Shown: positions 1-8,743 of the stretch, piece after piece | How the letters are laid out: the number at the start of each line of letters is the position of its first letter | How positions within the stretch are numbered: the first letter of the stretch is position 1 | DNA from: Legionella steigerwaltii | GTDB lineage: Bacteria; Pseudomonadota; Gammaproteobacteria; Legionellales; Legionellaceae | Assembly: GCF_001468065.1 (NCBI RefSeq) | Contig: NZ_LNYZ01000038.1 | Coordinates: 106,368-170,367, forward strand | Length of the DNA: 64,000 nucleotides | Direction of reading: 5' to 3' | The notes under the pieces: generated by a model | Databases searched by the model: none | What the model saw: only the letters and a program-made list of their open reading frames with translations | What the model was told of the DNA's origin: nothing | Position numbers and translations under genes: made by a program

Positions 1-175
1 GTTGCCTTATGAGCTCTTTTTCACTGCAATAATGATTGGAAAGATATTTTATTGCTGCATCGATGAGTGTATTCATACTAAAGCTCTACTATAAACCACA
101 ATTTTATTTTTGCTTTTGCCAAGACAGCCTGATTTATTTAGAATACCATTATAACAGGAAAATATTGAGTCTTTT

Positions 176-760
176 ATGCCAAAAGAAGGAAAGGCCAGAG
201 TCTTAAGTGAAGCAGAGTTTAAGCGACTGCTTATTGTTGCCAAAGATGGGCAATTCGCTATAAGAAATAGTGCCCTTGTGTATTGTTCTTTTGGACTTGG
301 ATTGCGAGTGAAAGAAATCGCCTCTCTCACTATTGCAGATGTAGCCGATTACAACTATCAATTACTTGAAGAGATTTGTTTGAAGCGCTCAATGACCAAA
401 GGTGAAAAACAACGTTACGCTTATCTTGCCAATGAAAAAATCCGCAAAGCACTCCAAGCTCATCTCGATACCCTAAAACCTGTTGCACGAGACAAACCCT
501 TATTTCAGACCCAACGTAAAAGTCGCTTTACACCCAATAGTTTGCAAAAATGGTTCAAGTCACTCTATGATAAGGCAGGAATTATTGGAGCAAGTTCTCA
601 TTCTGGTAGACGTACTTTCATTACCCGCTTAATTGAGCAAGGCGCTGATATTAAAGCAGTCTCTCGCCTTGCAGGTCATGCCAACATTGTCACCACCGCA
701 ATTTATGTTGAAGACAACCCTGATCGCCTGAAACGTATTGCTAACTTGGCTACATTCTAA
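176..760 (+). CDS. Short tyrosine recombinase (catalytic domain only)
   Basis: A 194-residue site-specific recombinase made almost entirely of the catalytic domain. All active-site positions are visible: R44 (in GLGLRVKEI), K75 in the beta hairpin, H142 and R145 (HSGR), H168 (AGHAN) and nucleophile Y177 (AIYVED). There is no N-terminal core-binding domain; it starts directly at the helix before the first Arg. Compact recombinases of this type occur on plasmids, where they can resolve dimers or move cassettes. The next gene begins at the base after its stop codon, so the two are probably co-expressed. The family call is firm; the recombination site is not identified. Confidence 0.85.
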   Translation: MPKEGKARVLSEAEFKRLLIVAKDGQFAIRNSALVYCSFGLGLRVKEIASLTIADVADYNYQLLEEICLKRSMTKGEKQRYAYLANEKIRKALQAHLDTLKPVARDKPLFQTQRKSRFTPNSLQKWFKSLYDKAGIIGASSHSGRRTFITRLIEQGADIKAVSRLAGHANIVTTAIYVEDNPDRLKRIANLATF

Positions 761-1228
761 ATGACACCATGGTTTATTACTTTACCTTGGTTACACTATT
801 TGGATTTTACCTACAATGAAGTCTACCATGAGGCACGCTTTGAAAAAGACAAACGCTATTATGTACTTCGTTTAGAGAAAGATTTACTAGATGATTGGAC
901 AATCACCGCTATTAACGGACGAATAAAATCCAAGTTGGGACAAAGAAGAATATTGGCTTTTTCAACGTACACAAATGCTTTTGCTCAATTCTTAATCATG
1001 ATAAAAATCCGTTATCAGCATAATTATCGACTTAAAATTTTGTATAGTGAAAATATTTTTTCCCTTCACAATCTGCTGTTTCTTTTAGTATCACAAAAAT
1101 ATGCTAATAAAACCCATGCCAAAAGCAAGAGAAAACCAAGATCCGAGTTGAGTCAAAATAATTGTTCCACGACTGTTCAAAACAACTTATCTCATACAAA
1201 AGCATTCCAACTTGACTTATTTTTTTAA
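761..1228 (+). CDS. WGR-like domain small protein
   Basis: A 155-residue protein starting immediately after the recombinase stop. Residues about 20-85 form a strand-rich stretch with a W-T-I...N-G-R-I pattern (DDWTITAINGRIKSKLGQ), which resembles the WGR fold found in poly-ADP-ribose polymerases and plasmid proteins. The tail from about 115 is basic and low in complexity, and it ends in a Q-L-D-L-F-F type motif. That ending resembles clamp-binding peptides, although this could be chance. It may act with the recombinase on DNA; no function is established. Confidence 0.6.
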   Translation: MTPWFITLPWLHYLDFTYNEVYHEARFEKDKRYYVLRLEKDLLDDWTITAINGRIKSKLGQRRILAFSTYTNAFAQFLIMIKIRYQHNYRLKILYSENIFSLHNLLFLLVSQKYANKTHAKSKRKPRSELSQNNCSTTVQNNLSHTKAFQLDLFF

Positions 1229-1449
1229 TTTCTAAAAAGAAAAGTGATCATTAAATAATCAGACAGATTTAAGAGCGCTTTAATAGTGATTAGAAAGAAG
1301 CTGAGCTCTTGCCACACTTTACCATTCGCCGTAGTCCAATCGTCTCTTGAAGGTAAAATTTGGAGGTCATTTTTTTCCAGTATACCAGTAAAATTATAAC
1401 TACAGACTCGAGGGCAAACATCTTCTAATTTTTCCACATAGTTATCCAC
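1225..1449 (-). CDS. Possible small protein downstream of parB
   Basis: A 74-codon frame with a GTG start, 25 bp after the parB stop on the same strand. I do not recognise it. The composition is acceptable for a protein and its position at the operon end fits a real gene. However, it has no known motif and overlaps the end of the WGR-like gene by 4 bp. Its first codons contain a DnaA-box-like TTATCCAC on the plus strand (1442-1449), so the region could instead be a cis site. Confidence 0.3.
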   Translation of the reverse strand: MDNYVEKLEDVCPRVCSYNFTGILEKNDLQILPSRDDWTTANGKVWQELSFFLITIKALLNLSDYLMITFLFRN

Positions 1450-1474
1450 TAATTTTGTGAATAAAAAAATAGCC

Positions 1475-2320
1475 CTACCCTTCCACCTTAAGATGGGCCA
1501 TTAACCAATCTGCTTCCTCTAAAGAGTCAAAACTTATCACCACCCTACCTTTTCCTCCATCATTAAAATGCATGTTAACTTTGGATGAAAGTTTTTTCGA
1601 TAATTGTGCCATCCAATCTTTCGTTTTTTGTTCAAATTGGGGATCTAGAAAAAACTCTTGTTTATCTTCTGGCATATTTAAGCGCCGAACCAATTTTTCA
1701 GTTTCCCTAACGGATAAAGACTTATTGATAATTATTTTTGCTGTTTCTGCTTGTTGTATGCTCGACAAACTTAATAAAGCTCTGGCATGCCCCATTTCTA
1801 GTAATCCCATTTTTAACATTTCTTTTACTTCATCCGTGAGAGTAAGCAATCTAAGAAGATTAGTAACTGTTGTTCGCGATCTACCTAAAGTTTCAGCAAC
1901 TTCACCATGCGTCATGTAACACTCTTCTATTAACCGCTGTATAGCTTGTGCTTCTTCCAATGGGTTTAAATCTTCTCTTTGAATGTTTTCAATTAAAGAA
2001 ACTGCCATCCCGTTTGCTTTATTATATTTTCTGATGATTGCAGGGATTTTTTCTAATCCTACTATTTTAGCTGCACGCCAACGCCGTTCACCCGCAATAA
2101 TTTGATATTCATTCCTATTATGATCTCTTTCTTTGACAAGAATAGGCTGTATAATCCCATGCTGTCGAATTGACGAGGCCAGTTCTTCTAGTGAAGCATC
2201 GCTAAAAAACTTTCTAGCCTGATTTTGATCTGGATAAATTTTTGATAAACACAGATCAATTGCTTCCAAGGATTGTATGTCATTTTTTAGATTAATTGGT
2301 TCAAAGGCAGGAAATTTCAT
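1475..2320 (-). CDS. parB: ParB/Spo0J-type partition protein (second ParB)
   Basis: A 281-residue CTP-dependent DNA clamp family protein. It has the ParB N domain with the GERRWRAAK box and the SLIENIQREDLNPLEEA box, followed by a helix-turn-helix (MTHGEVAETLGRSRTTVTNLLRLL) and the GHARALL segment. It has the general layout of chromosomal-type ParB proteins and should bind centromere sites and work with a ParA ATPase. It starts 1 bp after the Rep stop, so translation is probably coupled. It is the second ParB-family gene in this operon, and the only ParA is four genes upstream, so its partner is uncertain. Confidence 0.9.
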   Translation of the reverse strand: MKFPAFEPINLKNDIQSLEAIDLCLSKIYPDQNQARKFFSDASLEELASSIRQHGIIQPILVKERDHNRNEYQIIAGERRWRAAKIVGLEKIPAIIRKYNKANGMAVSLIENIQREDLNPLEEAQAIQRLIEECYMTHGEVAETLGRSRTTVTNLLRLLTLTDEVKEMLKMGLLEMGHARALLSLSSIQQAETAKIIINKSLSVRETEKLVRRLNMPEDKQEFFLDPQFEQKTKDWMAQLSKKLSSKVNMHFNDGGKGRVVISFDSLEEADWLMAHLKVEG

Positions 2321-2321
2321 A

Positions 2322-3503
2322 TTAAACCGCCTCCATTTTAATTGGCTTCTCTAAATAATGTTGCTTTAATTTTTCTCGGGTTTCCAGAACAAATTTCTGC
2401 ATGTTTTTAACATGCTCTTGATTATCTCCAGCTTTAGTATAACCTGATAGTTTTTCCCAATGATTAAGCTCTGCCTGTAAAGCGAATAATTTCTTTTCCC
2501 ACTCAATTTGTTCATTAGATTCTTTTTCTTGAGAACCGTCTGGCTTAGATTCTTCCTTGAATTTATAATCATATTTTAAAGCACTAATAAAATATGGAAT
2601 TGGATAAAAACCTGTGCGCTCTTTTTTTGCATATTTCTTGGTATAGTTAATCTTCTCTTGAATATATTCTTCTGAGTAGTTATTTATAATATTTTCTAAT
2701 ATAGACTCATTTAATATACCAAAAGTTACTTTTATTTCTTTATGCATCTTCTCATTTTCATAATCAATACAGCTGACTTCTGATTTTATTGTATTTTTTT
2801 TATTCTGGACTAACACCTCAAATCCAGTAATTTTTCTACCAACTCTTATTGGATCCAAACTAACAGCAAAATTAGCTCGATCATTAACCTCTTCTAATGA
2901 AGGCGAAATGACATTTCTTGTAAGTTCCCGCATACTTGGATATTTATCTTCAGGAACTCCTAAAATTTTTCTAAATGTATCTAACGAAATAATTTTATTT
3001 TTTTGTAAGTTAATAAACCGTGTACTATTTTCATAAAGAGCATGACCATATTTCGATTCAAATTCAGATTGCAGATCAATGTCAATAGTACCGTATATAG
3101 ATGGATTAACTAGTAAATCAAGCATGATTTTATGAAAAGAAAAATTGATGGTATTATCCTGATAGAACGTAGGTGCTCCATGTAAAACTCGTAAATTTAA
3201 AAAAGAGATATCTGTAGGTACCTTATCTTTCAATAAATTCCATTCTATTTTTAATGATGCCAACCCATCAATGGACTCTTTTAGATATTGGGTATTATTA
3301 CTATTGAACTTAACTGCTTTTAACAGCATAGAAAAAGGCATATTGCATTCGACAGCGACCGAATTTTGATGGTTATTTATGCGGCCATCTCCTTTTATTG
3401 CTTCATACAAAAGCACATTGACAATTTTCCGTTGCAATACACTCATTAAAGAGTATGCATGAATAATTGTTACATGTTTACGTATTGTTTTTTCAGCGAA
3501 CAT
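2322..3503 (-). CDS. Plasmid replication initiator, Rep_3 family
   Basis: A 393-residue initiator of the RepA/RepB (Rep_3) type. Two winged-helix units are expected. The N-terminal half has the typical opening (KHVTIIHAYSLMSVLQRKIVNVL) and the SLKIEWNLL...FLNLRVLHGAP region, and the second unit has the YALYE-like stretch, the basic TFRKILGV block and RVGRKITGFEV. Proteins of this family bind iterons at oriV and open the origin. Matching iteron-like repeats lie at 6037-6177, beyond parA. The C-terminal 100 residues are charged and helical, unlike the compact family core. It lies between the two parB genes. Confidence 0.85.
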   Translation of the reverse strand: MFAEKTIRKHVTIIHAYSLMSVLQRKIVNVLLYEAIKGDGRINNHQNSVAVECNMPFSMLLKAVKFNSNNTQYLKESIDGLASLKIEWNLLKDKVPTDISFLNLRVLHGAPTFYQDNTINFSFHKIMLDLLVNPSIYGTIDIDLQSEFESKYGHALYENSTRFINLQKNKIISLDTFRKILGVPEDKYPSMRELTRNVISPSLEEVNDRANFAVSLDPIRVGRKITGFEVLVQNKKNTIKSEVSCIDYENEKMHKEIKVTFGILNESILENIINNYSEEYIQEKINYTKKYAKKERTGFYPIPYFISALKYDYKFKEESKPDGSQEKESNEQIEWEKKLFALQAELNHWEKLSGYTKAGDNQEHVKNMQKFVLETREKLKQHYLEKPIKMEAV

Positions 3504-3528
3504 TACCCATTCCGTTTGGCCTTTTTTC

Positions 3529-3909
3529 TTATTTTTTCCTCATCATTCTACTCAAAATAGCAGCGCGTATTATGGCAGTTTGAGGGCCTCTTATATCAGG
3601 ATATTCCTTTACAACTTCATTTCTCATATCAGAAAAAAAACATCGTTGCTTAAATGTCATATAAATTTTATCAAATACAAAATTTTCACTATTCCCTTCT
3701 GCATTGAGTACCATTTCTTTGTAATCAGGATTTTCCTTTAACATTATGATGGCTTCGTTTACCCAATCAGTTTTCTTTTTTAAATTATATTTTTCAGAAT
3801 TTAACAGAATTTCTCTGAGTGACTCTTTAATTTCTTTATTAATAGTAAATGTAATAATTTTCTTATCGTCTTCATTATTATTGAGTTTCAGTTTATTCAT
3901 TTTAATCAC
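3529..3909 (-). CDS. Small RHH-like protein of the rep/par operon
   Basis: A 126-residue protein. The first 50 residues read like a ribbon-helix-helix DNA-binding unit: a strand (KKIITFTINKEI), a helix (KESLREILLNSEKY), and a second helix (DWVNEAIIMLKEN). The rest is basic and unrecognised. Its ATG overlaps the stop codon of the upstream parB by 4 bp (ATGA), which indicates translational coupling. Position and fold suggest an autoregulator or copy-control protein for the operon. That is inference. Confidence 0.65.
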   Translation of the reverse strand: MIKMNKLKLNNNEDDKKIITFTINKEIKESLREILLNSEKYNLKKKTDWVNEAIIMLKENPDYKEMVLNAEGNSENFVFDKIYMTFKQRCFFSDMRNEVVKEYPDIRGPQTAIIRAAILSRMMRKK

Positions 3910-4931
3910 ACTTCCTGAGCAATTAGAGGAATTATTTTTTTAAAGCACTCCTCAACTGATTTACCATTATTCCATTGGACATTATTGCTTAACATATTCA
4001 TTTGCTCGACGATGCTCTCGTGTAGAATGTTGCTTGAAACTAAGGCATCAAAGATAATTTTGGCAATATTGGGTTTTACCTTACCTAAACTAACATTTAA
4101 TTGTTTACGTCCTCTTATTTCTTTTTTTGTAACTAACGAAAATTCAAGTTCTTTTTTTAGCTTAACAATTGCATCAAAGGATAGATTTTCTATGGCTGCC
4201 TTTAAGAGAACTTGTTGATGTTCTGCGTTTTCAACTGAAATAATTAATTCAATTAATTTTACATTCTCTATTTTTCCTTCAGCAATCGCCTGCTTTATCT
4301 CTGGACTAGCTTGCAAAATCAGGATATATCTTCGAGATTGTGTTATAGACATTCCCGTTAAATCACTTAATACTTTTGATGTTATTTTCTCGCTATCACT
4401 TTTTTCTTTATTTTCGTTTAAATACTCTTTAACAATAGCCTCAATACTCGCAACTCTTTCAGCCAGAGATAAGTCAACACGCTCATTATTCTCAATCCAC
4501 TGTAGAACTCTTAACTTTGTACCAACAGGTCGTTGACTTGCAATTCTTGCTATAATTTCCTTTTTACCAGCAATCGCTGAGGCCAAGGTTCTACGTTCAC
4601 CAGCGATTAAACGACATTTGTTCCCAAACCTGTATACAAATATGGGGTTAATTAACTGATCATCTAGTATAGTTTTTGCTAATGATTCAAGTGACTTCCA
4701 ATCATTTTTCTTTTTTGCATAGTCAGGATCAGAAGGATCTATTCCATTCATAGCATCATGAAGAGTGAGTGCTAGTTCACGATTGTTTTCTGGATCAAGT
4801 TCTATTTTATCTAAGGATAATACTTCTATTGACAGTTCCCCGGCATAATCATTGGCAATCGCCAGTGTTCTTGATATGGCTTCCTTTGTCTCTCCGGTTT
4901 TGACTGGATTTAGTTTGAATTTACTAACCAT
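3906..4931 (-). CDS. parB: ParB/KorB-like partition protein (first ParB)
   Basis: A 341-residue ParB-family protein directly downstream of parA and overlapping it by 8 bp, so this is the likely ParA partner. The ParB N domain carries IAGERRTLASAIAGKKEIIARI (about residues 112-133), and a recognition helix-turn-helix follows at LSDLTGMSITQSRRYILIL (about 203-221). The long N-terminal extension and sequence style resemble plasmid ParB/KorB proteins more than the Spo0J type encoded at 1475-2320. It is expected to bind a centromere and couple it to the ParA ATPase. Confidence 0.88.
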   Translation of the reverse strand: MVSKFKLNPVKTGETKEAISRTLAIANDYAGELSIEVLSLDKIELDPENNRELALTLHDAMNGIDPSDPDYAKKKNDWKSLESLAKTILDDQLINPIFVYRFGNKCRLIAGERRTLASAIAGKKEIIARIASQRPVGTKLRVLQWIENNERVDLSLAERVASIEAIVKEYLNENKEKSDSEKITSKVLSDLTGMSITQSRRYILILQASPEIKQAIAEGKIENVKLIELIISVENAEHQQVLLKAAIENLSFDAIVKLKKELEFSLVTKKEIRGRKQLNVSLGKVKPNIAKIIFDALVSSNILHESIVEQMNMLSNNVQWNNGKSVEECFKKIIPLIAQEV

Positions 4932-5838
4932 AAGAAGCCTCCTTTTCTTCTATTTTGTTGTATACATTATGAAATACCCTGTCATATACATAAGAACACC
5001 ATTTTTCACTCTCAATTCTAGCTAGATGTGTTTGCGGTAGGTTAAATACACAATTAGGTTTTGCATCTTCTACTACTAATTCTGAATAAATAGTTCTTTG
5101 GGCGATCGGAGGTAACAACCATTCTTCTGATTTCTCTATCGAACGCAAGTCATTAAGGAACTTAGTATGTACTGCTGTTTTACGAACTTGGTTAGGTAAA
5201 ATTCCCGCTATTTTGATTGTGTCATCTTTTACTCTTCTAAGTTGCTCTTGTGAAATTGCTTGGATCATACCTATGGTTCCATTAATACCATATTGTTCTA
5301 GTTCAGTTGGCAATAGTCCATGAGTTGCTGCTCGCAACCCTGCCATTGTTAGTGGGCCAAACTGTGGATTCGTATCAATAATAACAAATTGGTAATCACT
5401 GTGGGTTGACAGCATTTCGGTAAATTCTTTAAGACGATTTATAACTTTTTCTTTTACATCAACTTTTAGAACACGTTGTGCATCTTCCAGTAATGAAGCA
5501 AAAGAAGGAAAACAATGTAAATTGTCAACCCATGTTGGATATGGATAAATAGATTTACCTATGAATATATCTGCAATACTACTAACACCATCCCAATGCG
5601 GATCATCTTCTGGTAAGTTATTCGGATCCCACTCTGGATGTGCTTTTGGCATGTAGCCAGTTGGGTGAGCTGGATCTCTTGTAGTTGGAATTAAGCTAGA
5701 TGAAGAGTTGCCTTGCGGGTCTAAATCAATAAATGCCCCTTTCATGTTTTTACATTTAGCTAGATATTGTGCAAGAGTGAGAGCAATAGTTGATTTGCCA
5801 ATCCCTCCTTTGTTCCCGGCTGTTGTAATTACTTTCAT
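4924..5838 (-). CDS. parA: ParA partition ATPase
   Basis: A 304-residue deviant Walker ATPase. The Walker A is KGGIGKST at residues 10-17, the switch region FIDLDPQGNSS follows, and Walker B is FVIIDTNPQF. ParA binds nucleoid DNA as an ATP dimer and is released by ParB, moving plasmid copies apart. There is no N-terminal DNA-binding domain, so regulation would need ParB or the small RHH-like protein. It is the first gene of the rep/par operon, and its upstream flank opens into the non-coding origin region. Confidence 0.93.
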   Translation of the reverse strand: MKVITTAGNKGGIGKSTIALTLAQYLAKCKNMKGAFIDLDPQGNSSSSLIPTTRDPAHPTGYMPKAHPEWDPNNLPEDDPHWDGVSSIADIFIGKSIYPYPTWVDNLHCFPSFASLLEDAQRVLKVDVKEKVINRLKEFTEMLSTHSDYQFVIIDTNPQFGPLTMAGLRAATHGLLPTELEQYGINGTIGMIQAISQEQLRRVKDDTIKIAGILPNQVRKTAVHTKFLNDLRSIEKSEEWLLPPIAQRTIYSELVVEDAKPNCVFNLPQTHLARIESEKWCSYVYDRVFHNVYNKIEEKEASYG

Positions 5839-6036
5839 CCATCCCCCTTTTACAATAAGGTGCTCTGTACTATTTGTTTTAGACTAACTTTATTGAAATG
5901 AATTTGCAAGCGGTAATTTGTACTATTATTTAAATTTTTAAAAAAGAAAATATATATCTTTTTTCTTCTATTCATAGGTTCATTAAATGAAATCACAATA
6001 ACTTATTGATTTTAAAGTATTTAAGAAATGATTATT

Positions 6037-6177
6037 GTGTATTTATTTGGGAATGATTGTGTAGGTTTATGAGTTTTTCTGTGTAGTAATATGGGGATTA
6101 ATTGGTCTTAAAATTTTATGTGTAGTTTTATGGGGTGTTATGGTGTAGTTATATGGTTATGGTGTAGCTTTATGGGA
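6037..6177 (+). repeat. Iteron-like direct repeats (oriV candidate)
   Basis: Repeats matching GTGTAGNTTTATGG start at about 6037 (weaker), 6059, 6081, 6120, 6143 and 6162. Spacings are 22, 22, 39, 23 and 19 bp, close to two helical turns, with one position apparently lost between 6081 and 6120. Direct repeats of this period beside a Rep_3 gene are the classic binding sites of the initiator. The last two copies share a longer GTTATGGTGTAG core. Confidence 0.65.
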
Positions 6178-7261
6178 TGCGCTTTTAACTTTTATCCATA
6201 CTTCCTAATACCAATACCGGAAACTGCTGGGGGATACTGGATTTTTGGCGGCTAGATTTTTACCCTAGGAGCTTTAAAATTTTGATTGGCAACTCGTATT
6301 GCGAATTTTGTCAAAAAATATTCTGAAGTTTCTTTGGGTTTATTTGTTATTTGTATTCACTGCCCTACTCTGAAATAGGATGTGATTATCTTGATAGCTG
6401 AGCAATATTGTCAAAGTTACATGAAACTATACTTTTTGAATTTTGACGAATAATTTATTGATGGATTTTGATAATATGCTAAATTCAGGAATGGATATAA
6501 GATAATGTTATTTTTTTATGCTTTAGATATCATTTTTAATTTTAAAATGAATAACTTTATTTACAATTAAAGAATTATACTGTTTGCGCACTTACGTCAG
6601 TGTATATGATTAATTCATGTTAAGAGTATTGGTTATTAAGCAATATTTGTTAGTAATATTGGCCTACGTATAGAGGTAATCTGTTGTATCTGTCTTTACC
6701 CATAGTGAAGAATATATTGTTTGGCGGGTATTGATCGGTAGTGGCGGGGCTGAGATTGGTTCTTCTACTTAGTGCACAAATCCCTTTTTTTATAACTATG
6801 CGTTTTATTATCAAGATAAATGGCTGTATCGTTTAATATTTTTCAGTAACCTATTTAACAATAGCCCTATTTCTTTTACGGTATTTTATTAACTCATTAT
6901 TTTGATGGAATAGATTCATGTCTCTAATAAATTTATTCCTAATTTAAACAAGCTTTTTAAATGTTAAAACAATAACTGTACTAGGTGGATAGAGAATCAA
7001 TTATTTGAAAAGTTAATTAATAGGGTTCCATCCTGATTTTATGATGGGGTTAATTATCTTTAGGGTGATGTTTTTTTGTTTTAGGTCGTTTAAATTTTAT
7101 TAAATTTAATCCAGATCTGTTTTTAAATGGCACTTTAAATTTCACGGGACCACTGCCATGGATTATCGATTTAATAAATTGTCCCCGGGGGATAATTTAG
7201 CTAACTCATTGATTATTAATAATAAAAATATAATATATTCTGTAAATCACGGTTATGGATG

Positions 7262-7277
7262 GTGTAGATTTATGAGG
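7262..7277 (+). repeat. Isolated iteron-like copy
   Basis: GTGTAGATTTATGAGG matches the iteron consensus at 13 of 14 core positions but lies 1.1 kb from the array, about 240 bp before the response regulator start. It may let the initiator bind this promoter region or loop the origin. Confidence 0.4.
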
Positions 7278-7370
7278 AAGAAAATTAACAAGGAAGGATT
7301 CTAACTTAATCGCAAAAAGATAAACCACTATAACTTAAGTGATTAAATACGAAATTGGGGAGGAAAAAAT

Positions 7371-7424
7371 TTGAAGAATCATTTATTATACAAAGCGACA
7401 TCCATGTTAAGTATTTTTTCGTAA
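7371..7424 (+). CDS. Possible 17-residue leader peptide
   Basis: A TTG-initiated 17-codon frame preceded by a strong ribosome-binding site (GGGGAGGA at about 7357-7364). The peptide begins MKNHLLYKA. It lies 88 bp upstream of the response regulator. It may be a leader or simply an untranslated stretch; the only support is the ribosome-binding site. Confidence 0.2.
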   Translation: MKNHLLYKATSMLSIFS

Positions 7425-7512
7425 CAGCCAATACATTATAATTAAAGGTCTGGAATATTGGCGACTTATCATGGGTGATGCAATTGTGGCTGTAATGTAG
7501 AGGAATTATTAT

Positions 7513-8505
7513 ATGACTATTATTGATGCAAGACCTACCTGTTTTTATCATCCGATAAAAGTCATTTTTTTAGATGATAACCGAGCATTTTTGGATGCGT
7601 TAGATTTAGAATTTGGCGAAAAGCTTAATATACTAACACTTACAAGCTCAGATATGGCTTTTCATCTTATTGATAACGATAGTCAAGATGTCACCCAATC
7701 AATTTTCAAATTAATGAATGATGTTAATTTAGATACTACTAATGATCGATTTATTGGCTTTGATGTTAGTAAAATGTTAAATCTGATTTATAGTAAAGCA
7801 AGGTTTGAGCATGCACCATTGTTAGTTGTGGACTATCAAATGCCCGCTATTAACGGAATTGAATTTTGCAAAAAAATTAAAGAGAAAAAAATATTTAAAA
7901 TTATGCTAACGGCTGAAGCAGATAAAGATACTGCGATAAAAGCTTTCAATAACGGTTTAATTGATAAATTTATACTCAAGACAAGTGAAAATCTATATCC
8001 AGAAATTACATTAGCTGTGGATGACCTAACTAAGCGCTATTTCAGAGAGTTAACAAAAAATATAGTTAATGCGTATGAAAACTCCATTAATGATTTATTT
8101 GATAATGAATTATATCAACAATTATTTGCTAGTGTTCTAATACAAGCACAGGCTGTTGAGTATTATCTAGTTGATAACTCAGGTAGTTTTTTATTTCTTG
8201 ATAAAGACGCCAAACCTACATGGCTTATCATTAGACATGCAAAAGAGCTATCTGAGCAATTAGATTTAATGCAGGGATATGAGCTACCTGAACAAACTGT
8301 GGCTGCTGTTGTAAAAAAAGAGAAAATATTGTTCTTGTTATCAGAAAAAGAATATAAAAAACCAATAGCTGAGTGGATTAACTATTTATTTGATGCGCAA
8401 AAGCTAGATAACAATTACTACTATAGTATTACCAAAGATCATTTAACTGATTCTATAGATTGGGGAAGGGTGGTTTCATATTCCTCATATCTAGCAGAGA
8501 GATAA
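7513..8505 (+). CDS. LqsR-like response regulator
   Basis: A 330-residue protein with an N-terminal receiver domain of unusual spacing. The acidic pair D21-D22 (FLDDNRAF) is separated from phospho-acceptor D107 (LVVDYQMPAINGIEF) by a long insert, then come T132 (MLTAEAD) and K152 (KFILKTS). The length and the acceptor near residue 107 match the Legionella quorum-sensing regulator LqsR as I recall it. The C-terminal half (about 165-330) has no DNA-binding domain I recognise, so its output is probably not classical transcription. AGAGGA precedes the ATG. It is convergent with the kinase operon that ends at 8516, its likely phosphodonor source. Confidence 0.82.
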   Translation: MTIIDARPTCFYHPIKVIFLDDNRAFLDALDLEFGEKLNILTLTSSDMAFHLIDNDSQDVTQSIFKLMNDVNLDTTNDRFIGFDVSKMLNLIYSKARFEHAPLLVVDYQMPAINGIEFCKKIKEKKIFKIMLTAEADKDTAIKAFNNGLIDKFILKTSENLYPEITLAVDDLTKRYFRELTKNIVNAYENSINDLFDNELYQQLFASVLIQAQAVEYYLVDNSGSFLFLDKDAKPTWLIIRHAKELSEQLDLMQGYELPEQTVAAVVKKEKILFLLSEKEYKKPIAEWINYLFDAQKLDNNYYYSITKDHLTDSIDWGRVVSYSSYLAER

Positions 8506-8515
8506 TTTGTCACAA

Positions 8516-8743
8516 TTATTCATTAAAAAGAGATAGAAAATAATTTTCAATCTTTGAAGTCTGCTCACGTATAGCGCTCATGGAATATAAAAATTTTTCC
8601 ATCTGCTTTTGGTTAATATCAACGGTATCCATTGACTGTGAAATTGTATTCATGAAACTCGAAGCAGATTTTGTCATGTTGTTGATGATAACAATTGAGT
8701 TTAAAAAATCGTGTTTTAATTTATCTTTATCCGTAGAGTTCAT
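8516..8743 (-). CDS. Stand-alone DHp-like phosphotransfer candidate
   Basis: A 75-residue all-helical protein whose ATG overlaps the kinase stop (ATGA). The N-terminal helix contains LKHDFLNSIVIINN. This resembles the H-box of histidine-kinase dimerisation helices and, more closely, the H-D-W-M-N-K motif of phosphotransferases such as Spo0B. It has no ATPase domain. A second helix (about 40-70) would complete a helical hairpin. It could shuttle phosphate between the receivers of the hybrid kinase and the LqsR-like regulator. The helix pattern and His are seen; the role is inference. Confidence 0.65.
   Translation of the reverse strand: MNSTDKDKLKHDFLNSIVIINNMTKSASSFMNTISQSMDTVDINQKQMEKFLYSMSAIREQTSKIENYFLSLFNE

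Larger units (their letters stand above)
5839..7512. other. Long AT-rich non-coding region, probable replication origin
   Basis: About 1.67 kb with no convincing protein gene on either strand. It contains the iteron-like array at 6037-6177, strongly AT-rich stretches (especially 6400-6700 and 6850-7250) that would suit duplex opening, and a lone further repeat copy at 7262-7277. A TTATCCATA at 6192-6200 is one mismatch from a DnaA box. It lies between parA and a response-regulator gene. The origin assignment rests on repeats, base composition and proximity to rep/par. Confidence 0.6.

Noticed and set aside
5839..7512. CRISPR array in the repeat-bearing non-coding region
   Set aside because: Repeats are short, degenerate and spaced about 22 bp; no 28-37 bp repeats with unique spacers and no cas genes.
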